From NCBI GenBank assembly GCA_018292915.2, contig JACVVK020000205.1:82501-146500 (forward strand): a DNA stretch of 64,000 nt, given 5' to 3'. The notes under the pieces are model-generated. The model saw only the letters and a program-made list of their open reading frames with translations, had not been told where the DNA came from and made no database searches. Of the stretch, positions 29,960-40,485 are shown in pieces; positions within the stretch are counted from its first letter, which is position 1, and every line of letters begins with the position of its first letter. The stretch is from Batillaria attramentaria (lineage: Eukaryota; Mollusca; Gastropoda; Batillariidae). Position numbers and translations under genes: made by a program.

Positions 29960-32517
29960 AAAACTGAATTTTATCAACTTCAAATCATATAATTAAATGA
30001 AGTGGGTACAATTCAGTTTTGAAAGTTGGAAACTCCGACTTTTTGCCGCTGCTTTGTGCCGACTCTGATGCGACGTCTGAATCACGTAGCTGCTCTGCGA
30101 CGCCGAAGTGCACCCGCTGCCGGGCGAGGGCCGGCTCGAGCCCCTCCACAACTTTTCCACTGACGAAAAAGTCCATAGTCTTTTGAACTTTCACTTTTTT
30201 CGGTGGCATGATTCGTCACAGAGAAAGCGAATCCGATCGGTAGCAAGAGCACTGACTCTAAAATCTGTTCGTCCATAGTTTCGAGCGCAGAAGCGGAAAA
30301 AGATGGGGCACGTTCACTACGCGAGAGTGGCTGTAGTAGCCGCCGATCTGCAGCAGTAGACAGTTTAACGCCTGCGAGCGTGAAACAGAACAAAAAACAG
30401 AACCGAACTGAACGCGGCCAAGGCAAGGGAGAACACTTAGGCGTACGCACGGTAGTGCAGAGGTAGTGCGTCAAGCTAAGCACAGATCGCGTTCGAGTCT
30501 GTCCCGGGCCTGGCGCGGGATAAGTCGTATATCTGAACGGCCTTAATGCTTCAACGTACCCCCTCGAATTTTTTTTAGGACGTAAATTTTTACTTCAGTG
30601 CGTAAATTACGCACAGACGCACAGTTTAGGGAGCCCTGGTTTTAAACTCACTGATGTACAGCCTCAAAATCTCTGCAACAAATTCTGAAATCTCTGCGTA
30701 AATGAAGCACATAATTATGTGCGTAATAAGGAACACTGCTGAGGTTTACAGCAAATAAATTAAAATACCAAACTAAATTACTGTAGCATCAGTCCGTAAG
30801 ATGAGATGAGGTGTCAGTCCCAACTGTCTTGCACAGACAGCCACAGCCCGACAATGATTGGACTGTATAGAGCCGCAGGTGATCACATGACGACAACCTC
30901 GCTTCAGGGCATCTGCCATCAAAAACTCCAGCTTTCTGACCTGAAAATAGAAATGAAGAAGATGAAGGCACAGGGACTGCTGTCAGCCAAAGTTCTTTTG
31001 ATAAAGCCTGATGATGTTTTTTTGTTTGTTTGTTTTTTTTCAATTTTAAATCATATCAGTCACAGCTCCCATGCCCATGAGTGCACATCACTTGCACTTG
31101 AAAGAGTATGAAAATGCAACAGCATGACAATACAGTCAAACCTGCAAAAGGGTCATGCAAAAACAAGTGGTCATAACAACAGTGGCATTCCAGGAGAGGT
31201 GAAATAAAGGGAGACGCTTTTGAAAATTTTATTTCAATGCTAAAAGTAGAGGAAAAGATATAAAACAGACAGCGAAAGGGGTGGGGAGGGATGTGTGTGT
31301 AGAGATATGATGATAATAATATAAATAATAATGACGACTTATAAGGCGCCTATACACGAAATGAAACAGGCTCTAAGTGCCGTACATCATAACTAAATAC
31401 ACCACTTTCATACACACAGACTCACAGGGAACATCCAAAGTTAAACAATTAATATCTCACAACAAGCATGATGAAATTTCATATTTCAAAGAGTAAGAAT
31501 CTTGACAAGGAAATCCGTCAGACAGACAGACAGACAGACAGCACCTTGTTTCCTGACAATGTACTGCCAGTCATGTCGTCCCTCTTGATAGAAACAGAAA
31601 ATCCGTCAGGCACTCCAGGTACCAGCCATGGGTGAATCGGTGTGTTGGACATGGCAAGCTGAAAAATTAATAATTGTCTAGTAAGCACGTTGAGGTAAAT
31701 TGTAGCCAGGAAGGACAACTAGTTAGCAGGTGCAAAAAGTTGATAAAGTGTTAATAAGTAAAACAAGATGCCATGTCATCACATGGTTAAAGAACTAATT
31801 TCGTTACTGATGTCAGTGATGTGCAACAATCGATTCACCAACCATCACCTGCCACTGGTGAGCTAGTGAGTTTGCTGAACTTTCCACACTGTGGATGTGT
31901 TTGTGTGGTTTTTATTCTGATATTTATATCATGTGTTCAGGGTTTCATATAGATCTGTGGCAGCTATCTGAGGATGATGTCCTGATTGACTCAAAACTTT
32001 TTTTGGCCTGAATAAGAATAGAAGGACACAAAAATGATACATATACTGGTAATGAAAAAATCGAACATTTCGAAAATGAATCGGCCAACATACAATGTCC
32101 GACACTGGTATGAAACCCTGCTCGTTCATTATTACTCACCTGTTCGTTATTTCTGCTCACCTGTAGTTTAATTACCTCTTTTGCTTGGCACATTCTGGGG
32201 GATGGTAATCACACTACTTTACAAGCTGACAGGGGGGGGGAATCAGTGCCAGTTTTGAAGCTCGAACTTAATCAGTAGGTGAATAAAGTGATGCGCTGTC
32301 TTATGTCATTGCAGTACTGATACCGTCTGTTCAAAACAAAACCATGCTCAAAACCGTGTAGGTCAGCCTATCCCCTGTTAGTGTTCTTGCTGGGCATTCC
32401 TTACGCGTTTTATCACCTGTTTATTATACTACCCACCTGTACTTTTACCTCTGGTACACAGCTCAGTGCTTTGGCCCATTCCGGTGGATGATAAGCTACT
32501 AAGCGATCTGAAGCCAT
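15163..32517 (-). CDS. D-cysteine desulfhydrase-like PLP enzyme, copy B (9 exons, complete, introns inflated)
   Basis: Second paralog, 368 codons, same exon sizes and phases as copy A. Exons in gene order: 32517-32437, 31658-31545, 30940-30782, 28080-27944, 18240-18141, 17518-17418, 16899-16736, 16347-16207, 15272-15163. No frameshift or stop. Catalytic features are kept: SGNK lysine, [28 protein letters not shown] and LFVHTGG. Differences from copy A include GLFGCIT (Tyr to Cys, exon 5), VVCACGSGG (Phe to Cys next to the phosphate loop), [17 protein letters not shown] and VYELFDGRM. Intron 4 is 9.7 kb because of an 8.7 kb repeat block, intron 3 holds a hAT-like element, and the 3' UTR is split by a LINE fragment. 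The protein looks functional; whether such large introns are spliced efficiently is unknown. Confidence 0.88.
15830..16110 (-). repeat. tRNA-like SINE in intron 8 of copy B
   Basis: Ortholog of the 2790-3060 copy, with the same order of T-rich tail, GGGAAATTTGGCTGCTTCCC and tRNA-like head GCATCGGGCTCGGCCGCTGC on the minus strand. Confidence 0.5.
18592..19817. mobile_element. MITE family M1, three copies at the left locus
   Basis: Units of about 270-280 bp with ends CCAGAGTGCAGTCCC and TCAGAGTGCAACCCC (imperfect inverted repeats). Copies: 18592-18871 (+), 18887-19151 (+), 19548-19816 (-). Each contains GGCGGGGCGTGAAAATGTGA and AATATCCGACCACTTTTCG. Matching copies lie at 49272-49541 (+) and 50289-50556 (-). 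No coding capacity. Confidence 0.65.
19163..20608. mobile_element. Repeat family M2, three copies at the left locus
   Basis: Units of about 370-390 bp with one end GCACTCTCTGGGGCACAG and the other GTAGAGTGCAACACC. Copies: 19163-19533 (+), 19822-20217 (-), 20226-20608 (-). Others lie at 49550-49900 (-) and 49899-50278 (+). M2 always abuts M1, so M1+M2 may move as one element. Confidence 0.6.
20609..24460. other. Uncharacterised 3.9-kb stretch inside the intron-4 block
   Basis: It has almost no open frames (largest 65 codons). It begins with an AATAAAG and a CT/CA tract (20705-20766). At 21000-21540 there are four degenerate tandem units of about 70 bp, each with CTCCT/TCACTAGGACCTG and GCATGATYGCACACCTG. 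Around 24100-24300 are CAAGGTCAAGGTCAT-type motifs. No family assignment is possible. Confidence 0.4.
24520..24786 (+). repeat. Direct duplication of about 90 bp
   Basis: The segment from GCGTGTATTGG to GGCGCCGACACAGACA occurs at about 24529-24618 and again at about 24699-24787 with few changes. It includes GGTGTTTTATTCAACCGCCA and TGGCTCATCTTACGTTTACT. It could be a duplicated long-terminal-repeat-like segment, but no protein or primer-binding site supports that. Confidence 0.55.
24808..26833 (+). mobile_element. Element X, left copy
   Basis: Bounded by TGTTGTTTCCAT and ATGGAAACAACA inverted ends. An inverted second copy spans 35534-49152, interrupted by a LINE nest. Shared parts (24940-25990, 26620-26800) are nearly identical between copies. 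The left copy has an extra 600 bp (25990-26600) made of two degenerate units of about 280 bp, each with AAATATTACGCCT and AAAAGGGCGATAACTC. Contains microsatellites 24873-24912 and 25195-25252. No transposase is recognised. Confidence 0.6.
27262..27663 (+). mobile_element. tRNA-derived SINE, intron 4 of copy B
   Basis: About 400 bp. The tRNA-like head contains GGTCTAGTGGTTAAGAGACC and a B box GGTTTGAGTCCCA. The tail reads TAAAGCGCCTATACAATACG plus an ATT repeat. Copies A and C read CCCTAAAAGCAAAACTC without the insert. The flanking TAAAAG occurs on both sides as a short target duplication. Confidence 0.8.
28552..29804. mobile_element. pogo/Tigger-like non-autonomous element nested in the hAT relic
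   Basis: Inverted ends CAGTATACGCCGGTTATAAG and CCGGCGTCCACTG (with GAGTTGTTTATAT before it), plus many internal CTTATATCCGAGTT motifs. CAGT ends with a TTATATCCGAG core are typical of pogo/Tigger. The right flank starts TA; the left flank is AA, so the TA duplication is imperfect. Two 46-bp direct units (AATGAGTGAAATTTTCTTGG) lie at 29535-29615. Confidence 0.6.
29895..29959. repeat. (GT)n microsatellite
   Basis: A pure GT tract inside the hAT relic. Confidence 0.95.
29985..30209 (-). pseudogene. Short frame in the hAT relic, possible N-terminus of its lost protein
   Basis: 74 codons starting [19 protein letters not shown], then a Gly/Ala/Arg and Ser-rich stretch. A basic MPPKK start followed by a DFF motif recurs at the start of many transposon-encoded DNA-binding proteins. 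No BED finger, DDE residues or dimerisation domain follow. Treated as a broken remnant. Confidence 0.35.
31300..31450 (-). repeat. 3' end of a CR1-like LINE, inverted, intron 2 of copy B
   Basis: Paralog of the 8430-8590 insertion, same orientation and position relative to exons 2 and 3. Confidence 0.6.
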
Positions 32518-32689
32518 TGCAGAATACTGTCTGTTCAAAGCGAAGGTGTGTGCTAAGTGTGTCACTTCGGAGAGGGCCCAACGCTGAACACCGAATCAGT
32601 GTGTATTGTTCGGATATATTTCTGTGGCTCAGTATACTGCAGAGAGTGGAAAATCCCGGCAGCTGGTGGCCCACACGCACGTTGTAGTG

Positions 32690-33222
32690 TGTTCGTAATC
32701 TTGGGCTGTATCGTCTTACTTGCTTATACGTGTAATATGCTTCCGCGTTCCTGTCCTATTCTATATGGCAGGTCGCTAGGTAGGCCGGGCTTCCCCTCTC
32801 AGTAATCGAGGGGCAGGGCTCTTCGCATAGGAAAAAATTTAACACATTAATATCTCTGTGGTGGCTGGACCAATATTTAAATAATGATAGGATACAAGTG
32901 ACGCTGAATTACGCTCCATGAAAATATACACTTTGGCCTTACAAGCTACCGTGCATGATTTGTTTAAGAAATCTTTCATTCCCTCAGCAGTATCTATTTT
33001 AAACTCATGACTGTGTTTACTGCCCGTCCCCAGTATGTATAGATTTTATTTGTTGAGATTTTCAAAACTGGGCTTACTACTCAGCTGTGTCATGTCCGCT
33101 ATGCCCTTGCCATCTTTTAGTTTAGATTTCTTAGTTTAGTTGCATAGTATTAGACTTGGACATCACACATTACTTTAGGATCTGTGTTTAATATGTATGG
33201 ATTTATATGTCTAGATAAATTA

Positions 33223-33293
<71 letters not shown>

Positions 33294-33916
33294 CCAGAAG
33301 AAAATTTTCTGCCATCGACAGACAATAAAGTTATATTGAATTGAATTGAATTGAATTGAATGATTGTCTTAGTGGAAAATGCTCAACTCTAACACTGCGA
33401 GCTGAGGTTCGTCTGCTTGGCGGCCATTTGCAAGGTGTCGGCGCATGCGTGTCTGAATAGAAACCGCGGGAAAAGTCGGAGATTTCTAAAGGTGGGCAGA
33501 TCAGACAAAAGCTGACAGAATAACAGGAATTGATGTAATGTCTCTTTGTCAGTCTCAAAAACAGTTGGCTGAAAAATCTCACAGGTCCTGTACTGCTTTC
33601 TACAAGCTTTTCTTAATCAGAAAATTCACTCAGCGAAAAGATTTTTCAACTAAAACGTAAGTCAGTTCAAGATCCCTCGAATCTGACAGGCCGGCATGCC
33701 GGCTGATCCCTCCCAACCGCATAGCAGAAAGATCTACACAAACACACGAGATTTTTCTTTGATGACTGAACAAAATTTCTGATTACCACTGATTTGATGT
33801 GATCACTGATTTGTGAGTGTTTATGTTATGTCTCTCTAGATCTAGAGTGAGCCGACAAGCATATTCACGTGGAAGGATCAGGATGGTAAGGAAACTAGAG
33901 AGGCAAAAGCCTCCAC
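32690..33916. other. Spacer after copy B, no gene
   Basis: The similarity with the 5' flank of copy A ends near 32700. The rest holds a GT tract (33223-33291), a TTGAA pentanucleotide repeat (33336-33361) and ordinary A/T-rich sequence. Confidence 0.5.
33223..33291. repeat. (GT)n microsatellite
   Basis: A pure GT tract of about 68 bases. Confidence 0.95.
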
Positions 33917-33917
33917 G

Positions 33918-35291
33918 GCTCCCTTGTGACAGGGGTCAAGGTCATTCAAAAGAGTATGTTTGTAAATTTCTTATCACTATCTATCATTAAGCCAAGTAAG
34001 GTCAGTGTCTCTGGTGTTCTTAGTTCCTGGCAATGTTACACTTTTTTCCCAAAACTGACTATATGGCCTTGACCTTGGGTCAAGGTCATTCAAATAAGAT
34101 ATCAATGTCTATCATTACACCAAGTTGGATGCCTCTAGTATTTGTAGTTTCTTCAAAAACAGTAGTATTGAAATTCACAACAGACAGCTTTAATGACCTT
34201 GACCTTGAGTCAAGGTCATTTAAGTGGGTATTGGTCTTATCAATGTCTATTAGCATGCCAAGTTTGGCGCCTCTGCTGTTTGTTGTTTCTGAGAAAATGC
34301 CAATGTTACGGTTTCACAGAAATAGCTTGTACGGCCTTGACCTTGACACAAGGCTATTGAATACATCTATATCTGTAAAGTTCTTATCAATGTCTATCAC
34401 CATGTAAAGTTTAAAACCTCTGGTTTATGTAGATTCCGAGAAAATGCCAATGCAAAATTTTAAAACAGACAGCTTTAGTGACCTTGACCTTTAGTCAAGG
34501 TCATTCAACATGATATAATTTTAAAGGTCTTACGGCTGTCTATAGGCATACCAAATTTGGTGCCTCTGCTTTTCGTAGATTCTGAGAAAATGCCCATGTT
34601 AAGGTTTACTGTGGAAATGCGGTAAATAGCTTGTATAGCCTTGACCTTGACACAATGCCATTGAATACATGTACATCTGTAAAGTTCTTATCAATGTCCA
34701 TCATCATGCAAAGTTTAAAACCTCCCGTTTTTGTAGATTCCAAGAAAATGCCAATGCAAAATTGTCAAACAAACAGCTTTAGTGACCTTGACCTTGAGTC
34801 AAGGTCATTCAAGATGATATATTTTGAAAGGTCTTATTGTTGTCTATCAGCATGCCAAGTTTGGTGCCTGTGCTGTTTGTAGATTCTGAGAAAATGCCAA
34901 TGTTAAGGTTTTCTACGGAAATGCGGAAAATAGCTTGTCTGGCCTTGACCTTCACACAAGGCCATTAAATACATGTATATCTGTAAAGTTCTTATCAATG
35001 TCTAACATCATGCAAAGTTGAAAACCTTTGGTGTTTGTAGACTCCAAGAAAATGCCAATGTAAAATTTTCAAACAGACAGCTTTACTGACCTTGACCTTG
35101 AGTCAAGGTCATTCAAAATGATCTATTTTGAAAGGTCTTTTGGCTGTCTATCGGCATGCCAAGTTTGGTGACTCTGCTGTTTGTAGATTCTTAGAAAATG
35201 CCAATGTTAAGGTTTACTGCGGACACACAGACAGACACACACAGACGACGGAGGGTTATAACATAGACTCCCATTGTTACACAAGGGAGCC
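33918..35291. mobile_element. Satellite-bearing element with TCAAGGTCA half-site pairs
   Basis: Ends GGCTCCCTTGTG / CACAAGGGAGCC are inverted repeats. Between them is a tandem array with a monomer of about 145 bp and a higher-order pair of about 290-300 bp. Alternate monomers carry GACCTTGACCTTGAGTCAAG or GGCCTTGACCTTGACACAAG, at about 34063, 34193, 34334, 34478, 34637, 34783, 34940 and 35087. Monomers also share AATGCCAATGTTAAGG and TTCTTATCAATGTCTA. A truncated inverted relative is at 54929-55580. Confidence 0.7.
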
Positions 35292-36635
35292 AAAAAGGGG
35301 GCGGAGGGTAAAATACGGCAAGCACTATTACACAGCTGCTGTACGTTTTAAACGTTACACAATCACTGTCACATAATCCAGTGTGTAAAATTGTACGTGC
35401 AGTTTTGCTTTCCAGGGACAAGGTCGGTGTAAACTAGCATGCATAATCAAACGCAAAACAGTAATGGGAAACGTTGAATCTGAACAGATGATTTAAGTCC
35501 ATCCCATACAAATCAAGACTCTCATCTTTTTTATGTTGTTTCCATAGTAATGGAAACAACATCATAGGACGGGCTAAATTTTCCACGTTCATGGGCAAGC
35601 ATCTGTGGTACAAACGCACTTCACTGCCGATCTCCCGCAGAGACGATTATGCAAGTGTAACTCTGACAATGACGTAAGAAAACGTACGTCATCGATGCTG
35701 GCATGTATAGTGCGCCGAACGCACTTCTCCTCCTCAGTGAGTGCCGTCTGTGTGGATGTGTGCTGGTGAACACACTTTACATCTCAAATTCGCTACTACT
35801 ATACATAGATAATGAGCTGGGGTGCCATAAAAAATATACAAAAAAATTAGAAAAATTCACTGCAGCCGTTATCGTCAGTTGACCCGAAAATTTGTACTCA
35901 CAGCACATTTCCTCTACAAGCCACACGCCTCACAAACATCGAAGAAGAGACGCACGCACACTGACGTAAAGTAAGTGCGTCATGTTTGATTGACGTGATG
36001 CTGTTTTTTCTTGGGGGTGTCTCGCCACTTTCTTTCCGAATTCCTCTGTTTGGAGACGTGGTGTATTTTACTTCTACTATGTCGCCATCTTCGTGCAATC
36101 GCAGAGAAGACACGGGATATAACAGAATACAACTCCAATACTTTATGAACAGAATATGCACGGAGAACAAATTCATGAAAGAAGAAGAACCCAGAACGCT
36201 GTGCAGGGCTGCTTACGTACTGAACAGGTCAGATCCATCGCAGAAAAGGCACGCGCGCACTGACGCAAAAGGCAGTATCAGCGTCATTTTTCCGACGTCA
36301 TGTTTGATTGACGTGATACTGACATTTCTTGGGGATGTGTCGCCACTTTTTGGACGTTCTCTATGTGTAGACGGGGAAAGCGGGAGTTTCATTGATGTAG
36401 TGTGCTTTGTTTTTCCCACTGACTCTCACTCAATAGCATAGTAGAGTGAGAGGACACCACATAGGTCTCAATGGAGCCCAAACGCGGCTCGCGCGAGTCT
36501 GTGTATGTGTGTGTGTGCGTGTGCGCGTGCGTGCATGCGTGCGAGTGTGTGCGCGCGCGCGTGTGTATGTCTGATATAACACATAGTTAGAAAACGTTCG
36601 CCGCGCAGACTTGTCTGTTAAACATATTGGGTCGG

Positions 36636-36808
36636 GTGGGTGGGTGGGTGTTTGGGGGTTTAACGTTCTTTTCCACCACATAGGGTGATATCAAAGACGG
36701 AGCAACGATGAAAAAGCCAGCACAAATATTTGGCCGAAGCCGGGATCGAACTCATGACCCGAGCATTAGAAGTCCAACGCTCTACCATTCGGCCACCCCG
36801 GCTTCCCC
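36636..36808 (-). mobile_element. tRNA-derived SINE with 12-bp target duplication
   Basis: 173 bp. On the minus strand the head reads AGCCGGGGTGGCCGAATGGT and ..GAGTTCGATCCCGGC, a tRNA-Arg-like fold with TCT at the anticodon position. The tail ends AAACACCCACCCACCC. ATATTGGGTCGG flanks it on both sides (36624-36635, 36809-36820) and occurs once in the empty left copy of X near 25125. Related copies: 63259-63426, 57717-57787 (head only), 41658-41699 (tail only). Confidence 0.85.
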
Positions 36809-36930
36809 ATATTGGGTCGGTAATTCGATCTTTACACTGCGCACGCAGCAGCAACACTTCAATTTTCATGGGCCTGCTTTTATTGCAAGAACTGTATCAA
36901 AGTTATTACGCCAAATGTATTATGCGTCAC

Positions 36931-38904
36931 CCCATCGATGAGTGCATCCTTGCCGTTGGAGATGGGGCTTGCGTGTCTCCATGACCCCGAGAGCTATGCC
37001 GGCGGGAGATTCGTCTCCTGGTAGGGCCACCCATGCTGGACAGGTCGAAGGGTAGAGGCCAGACGAAGCGCACTCACTGGTCCTCCAGGTTGGGGGTTTG
37101 AGTAGGGCTAACAACCCAACTCTTTAAAAAAAGAACACGTTACAGAAACTACAACCACAGATCTACAACGCAACTTGGTCCAGGAAGAGTCCTCTCTAGT
37201 AGAGCGCATGACGCGAGCTGGTGAAAGTCCTCGGGAAGCCAGTGCGCCGACTACTCTTCTGACGGCCAAGACCAAAGCCAGGATAGGGACCTGGAACATC
37301 CGAACCCTATATGAAACAGGAAAGACAGCACAAGTGAGTCAAGAAATGCTTAGATACAATCTGAAGCTGCTCGGCCTATGCGAGACAAGATGGACAGGAA
37401 CAGGACGCACACGACTCACCTCCGGAGACACCATCCTCTACTCTGGACACGAAGATGGCCAGCCACACATGCACGGAGTAGCGTTGCTGATGACACCTGA
37501 AGCAACACAAGCACTACTGTCCTGGGAACCAGTGTCACCAAGGATCCTGAGCGCCAGATTCAACTCTAAGGGCAGGAAAGTCACCATCCTCCAGTGCTAC
37601 GCCCCCACCAACGTGGCGGACGAGGAAGAAAAGGAGAACTTCTACGAGCAGCTCCAAGCCGTCCTCGACAAAGCACCGAGAAGAGACCTGAAGATCCTCA
37701 TGGGAGACCTCAACGCCAAAGTGGGCACCGACAACACAGACAGAGAACTCATCATGGGCAAACACGGAACAGGGACACAGAACGAGAACGGAGAGCTCTT
37801 CACAGAATTCTGCACCACCAACGACCTGGTCATCGGAGGCACCATCTTCCCCCACAAGACCATCCACAAAACCACCTGGACATCACCGGACGGAAGAACT
37901 GTAAACCAGATCGACCACATCACCATCGGCAGGAAGTGGCGAAGAAGCTTGCTGGACGTCCGAGCAAAGCGGGGAGCTGATGCAGCCTCAGACCATCACC
38001 TCGTCATTGCAGCGATCAAGATCAAGCTGAAGGCCTACAGAGACCAGGCGGACAGACCATCCCACAAGTACAACGTGCACAGTCTGAAGGAGAGCGTCAA
38101 GACCAACGCCTTCAGATGTGAGCTGAGGAACAGATTCAGCGCTCTCGACACACTACCTGAAGAGACAATCGAGGAGCACTGGCATGACCTGCGAGAAACC
38201 TGGACAGCAACATGCAGGGAAGTGCTGGGAAAGAAGACGAGACAACACAAAGAGTGGCTTACATCTGACACCTGGGACCTCATCACAGAGAGGAAACGCC
38301 TGAAAGACCTGATCAACCACACTGACGACCAAGACCACAAGCGCGACCTGCAGGCTCAATACTGGGACGCCAACCGGCAGGTCAAGAGGAGCGCAAGGAA
38401 CGACAAGAGGAACTTCATCAACGACCTCACAGAAGAAGCAGAAACAGCAGCAGGACAACGGAACATGAAACGGCTCTACGAAATAACAAGGACACTCTCT
38501 GGGAAAAAGAACAACCCCACCAGACCAGTCAAAGACAAGAACGGACAAATCATCACCAAAGAGGAAGACCAAAGGACAAGGTGGGCTGAACACTTTAAGG
38601 AAACGCTCAACAGGCCTCCACCACCAGTCCCACCAGACATACCACCGGCAGCCCAGCTACTCGACATCAGCACCAACCCCCCTACCAAGACCGAGATCAT
38701 CAAAGCCATCAAGTCCCTCAAGTCTGGCAAAGCAGCAGGCCCCGACGGCATACCACCAGAAGCCCTCAAGGCCGACATCCAGACCTCCACCGACATGCTG
38801 CACCCGCTCCTGAGGAAGATCTGGGAGAGCGAGAGCGTGCCACAAGACTGGAAGAAGGGACACCTGGTAAAGCTGCCAAAGAAAGGGGACCTCTCATCCT
38901 GTAG
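36931..38904 (+). mobile_element. Outer LINE, 5' part (endonuclease and start of RT)
   Basis: Inserted in X with the 11-bp duplication ATTATGCGTCA on the left (ending 36930) and right (from 48938). ORF from 37175 with GTWNIRTLYETGKTAQ, LCETRWTG, LMGDLNAKVG, QIDHITIGRKW and SDHHLVIAA (APE endonuclease), then KKGDLSSCS at the start of the RT. It stops abruptly at CATCCTGTAGC where the inner LINE begins. The remainder is at 47620-48937. RTE-like by single-ORF layout and non-poly(A) tail; the clade is not certain. Confidence 0.85.
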
Positions 38905-39018
38905 CCCCCATCGATGAGTGCATCCTTGCCGTTGGAGATGGGGCTTGCGTGTCTCCATGACCCCGAGAGCTATGCCGGCGGGAGATTCGTCTCCTGGTAG
39001 GGCCACCCTCGAGACAAC

Positions 39019-39295
39019 AAAATGTGTTGCTACACGCCACTTACTACACCACGACACCCCACTTACTACACCACGACACCCCACTTACTACACCACGACA
39101 CCCCACTTACTACACCACGACACCCCACTTACTACACTACGACACCCCACTTACTACACCACGACACCCCACTTACTACACCACGACACCCCACTTACTA
39201 CACCACGACACCCCACTTACTACACCACTACACCCCACTTACTACACCACTACACCCCACTTACTACACCACTACACCCCACTTGCTACACCGAT
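39019..39295 (+). repeat. Left terminal array of 22-bp units
   Basis: Unit ACTTACTACACCACGACACC(CC), about 12 copies. The outer units have CGACAC and the innermost three have CTACAC. Long meaningless frames (YYTTTPHL repeats) arise from it. Confidence 0.95.
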
Positions 39296-40261
39296 ACTCT
39301 GTTAACCCACTTGCTACACAATACTCTGCTACACAGCACTGACTTGCTACCCCAGTACGCATCTTGTACGGCAAATAAAAGCGAGACTTGCTCGAAATAC
39401 ACTTGATTTGAAAAAAGAGAGCTTTGACCTGTGTTGTTCATGTGTATAATTATGGCCGACCGTCACTACATGCCATTCTTCACAGTATGCGTTGTGAACA
39501 CTGAATTAGACTAGAAGGAGTAAATGAACAAAGAAGGGAAAATGAACAAAAATATTCACGCGCCCACCAATGCTGAATTTGTGAGTACTCCGAGTCCATT
39601 GAACACAGTGATCCGCCACAGGTGAAACCTTACAGCCGCTGTCCGCAGGCGGACCATAACATTTTCCTGTCGTCCGATTACACGTACTGGCAAGTAATTA
39701 AAATCCGTACCATCGTACACTGACTACCTCTGAATACATCAGTCTTGCCGAGACCTTGTAACTTTGAAACTGCTTCACCTCAGCTGCTGGCGATATACAA
39801 GACGTTAACACGGACTAAAAACACACACCACTCCTTACTGGTTCAATGTCCAGATTTCCCACCAAACAATCCCCAACCCCTCTCTCGGGACCGTGCCACA
39901 CACACCATGACATTACACCAACGGAAACCATGACAAAACGTGACAGACGGTTGTCGCCTCGTTGCACTTGATCTGTTGCGTCAGACTCAAACGCTATACG
40001 GCTGATTGGCGCCGGCCCATACTGCGGAACCTTCCTAGATGGTGACGGGTTTGGCCTAATCCGGATGTTGCTTACGTAACACACGCCAAACGACTTCCGT
40101 CGGGTGTTCTTCTTATCAAGTACCGAAATGGACCGCCACACCCAGCCGTAGTGTCACCATCCCATAAACCCGGCCACGCCCCTCCTCCTGCCAACACCTC
40201 CACCCCCCGCCCACGGCCAAAAACTGAGAGGATAACGCTGCGATTGGCGCCCGATGGCTGA

Positions 40262-40485
40262 CTCGGAAACAGCAATACCGCAGGTTATACGTATTTTGAA
40301 ACAAACTGAGTTGTAGGGTCACTCGTGTTTGTGTCATGGTGCAGAAAGGACGAAAAAGTAGTCTACCAACAATCACGGCTGACGGGTGACTCGGAAACAG
40401 CAAGTACTTGAAACGAACTTAGTTGTTCGGTCACTCTTCTTTTTGTCAGAGTGCAGAAAGGACGAACGAGTACCAACAATCATGG
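40262..40485 (+). repeat. Imperfect tandem duplication before the unknown gene
   Basis: GGCTGACTCGGAAACAGCAA through GTGCAGAAAGGACGAA..TACCAACAATCA appears twice (about 40256-40384 and 40379-40483) with an internal deletion in the second. It may be the promoter or 5' UTR of the unknown gene. Confidence 0.6.

Larger units (their letters stand above)
28480..30638. mobile_element. hAT-like DNA transposon relic, intron 3 of copy B
   Basis: About 2.16 kb with terminal inverted repeats CAGGGCTCCCTAAA / TTTAGGGAGCCCTG. The flanks TGTAAACT (28471-28478) and TTTAAACT (30641-30648) look like an 8-bp target duplication with one change. Copies A and C have the uninterrupted CACTTTGTAAACTCACT. A CAGGG end plus 8-bp duplication indicates the hAT superfamily. 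It carries a nested pogo-like element, a GT microsatellite and a short transposase-N-terminus-like frame, but no full transposase. Confidence 0.75.

Noticed and set aside
30082..30483. 133-codon minus-strand frame as a host gene
   Set aside because: It lies wholly in the hAT relic, overlaps the MPPKK frame, and its Arg/Ala-rich composition follows local GC content.
36700..36808. tRNA-Arg(TCT)-like sequence
   Set aside because: The acceptor stem and tail continue into a 173-bp SINE with target duplication; two other copies share the same tail. It is a tRNA-derived SINE, not a tRNA gene. The same holds for 63259-63426, 57717-57787, 54480-54558 and 27262-27340.
38153..38593. Long minus-strand frames within the LINEs (also 38476-39084, 45557-45997, 45880-46443, 46298-46699, 47609-48019)
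   Set aside because: Shadows of the plus-strand endonuclease-RT frame caused by its codon use.
39018..39406. Long repetitive frames (YYTTTPHL) and the regular 22-bp spacing, which could suggest a repeat protein or a CRISPR array
   Set aside because: Units are contiguous with no unique spacers, are open in several frames at once, and have no associated genes; it is a minisatellite.
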